DNA of 6,106 nucleotides from contig CANFFA010000162.1 in assembly GCA_947445425.1 (NCBI GenBank), forward strand, positions 1 to 6,106. Direction: 5' to 3'. The notes under the pieces were generated by a model. It was not told the origin of the DNA and did no database searches. It saw only the letters and a list, made by a program, of their open reading frames with translations. This document shows positions 5,779-6,106 of the stretch, piece after piece; position 1 is the first letter of the stretch; each line of letters starts with the position of its first letter. The translations under genes were made by a program, and so were the position numbers. The stretch is from Paludibacteraceae bacterium (lineage in GTDB: Bacteria > Bacteroidota > Bacteroidia > Bacteroidales > Paludibacteraceae).

Positions 5779-6106
5779 GGGTGATTGTAATATTTTTTCT
5801 ACGAAATCAGTTACTTGTTTTATTATCAATTAATTAGTGTATGATTTTATTTGTATCAATCCCAAATTGAGTCTTTCTCAATACAAATTTTGTCAAAATC
5901 CCAGTAATTTCCTGCGCCGATGTGCAATTTTGCAAATATGGAGGGAGGACTGGGCGTTAAAGTTTTATATTTAATAGATAGTTTGAATTAATACCCGGTA
6001 AAGTATTTTTTAAACGGCTTTTTCATGTATTTGTTACTTAATTGGATTTGTTCTGAAATACTGTCGTCCTATTTTTGCCATTCAAGATAAGGTGTGAATT
6101 GAGTGA
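5779..6106. other. Intergenic stretch with no convincing gene
   Basis: No frame on either strand gives a credible coding region here. The stretch is AT-rich, with a short purine- and G-rich patch at 5940-5955. Around 5849-5888 it contains overlapping small inverted repeats: TCAAT/ATTGA (5856-5860 with 5866-5870) competes with ATTGAG/CTCAAT (5866-5871 with 5877-5882), and ATTTGTA/TACAAAT (5849-5855 with 5882-5888) flanks them. At 5922-5935 there is a small TGCAA-TT-TTGCA palindrome. On the minus strand, an open frame enters from the right edge, stops at TAG (6071-6069), then stays open to TAA (5990-5988). That could be the tail of a gene lying mainly outside the window, but it is too short to call. 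Confidence 0.5.

Noticed and set aside
5397..5837. Open frames across the tRNA region on both strands (5397-5687 minus, 5499-5837 plus, 5644-5829 minus)
   Set aside because: They run through the tRNA gene and the terminator hairpin or overlap the exporter gene in another frame; their translations show no domain or signal features.
5920..5991. Short plus-strand open frame ending in VKVLYLIDSLN, which resembles the first residues of some glycosyltransferases
   Set aside because: It is only 23 codons long, has no continuation after the stop, and no promoter matching the consensus; the likeness is probably chance.

Overview
The window looks like chromosomal DNA from a member of the Bacteroidota, most likely a Sphingobacteriaceae-type genome (the family assignment is inference). 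The evidence is AT-rich sequence, three promoter elements of the Bacteroidota form TAnnTTTG, genes with no clear Shine-Dalgarno sequence, several small lipoproteins with an 'SC' lipobox, and a tRNA gene with no encoded CCA.

Left part (1-1171, minus strand): three tightly packed genes, each encoding a short predicted lipoprotein. They are read right to left from one recognisable promoter at 1164-1171. The last gene runs off the left edge. None has a function I recognise, and they probably form a small envelope operon. The divergent intergenic region (about 1137-1362) holds that promoter and a fuller promoter (1257-1287) reading rightward.

Middle (1363-2058, plus strand): a HAD-superfamily nucleotidase of the YjjG type, a house-cleaning enzyme for noncanonical pyrimidine nucleotides. 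It converges on the next operon with only 6 bp between the stop codons.

Right-centre (2065-5560, minus strand): two overlapping genes for ABC exporter half-transporters, each with a membrane domain followed by an ATPase domain. The upstream protein has lost the catalytic Walker B glutamate (Asp instead) and the H-loop histidine (Gln instead). The downstream protein keeps both but has an altered signature motif. These changes all fall in the same one of the two composite ATP sites, so the pair is best read as an asymmetric heterodimeric exporter with one degenerate and one working site.

Right end (5604-6106): a strong bidirectional hairpin terminator, then a tRNA-Arg(ACG) gene on the minus strand with its own near-consensus promoter. 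The tRNA carries an uncommon paired change in its elbow (A19 with U56 instead of G19 with C56). The last ~330 bases show no convincing gene. I found no CRISPR array, insertion sequence, integrase or defence system. The window is mostly ordinary core-type sequence, with the lipoprotein operon as its least understood part.
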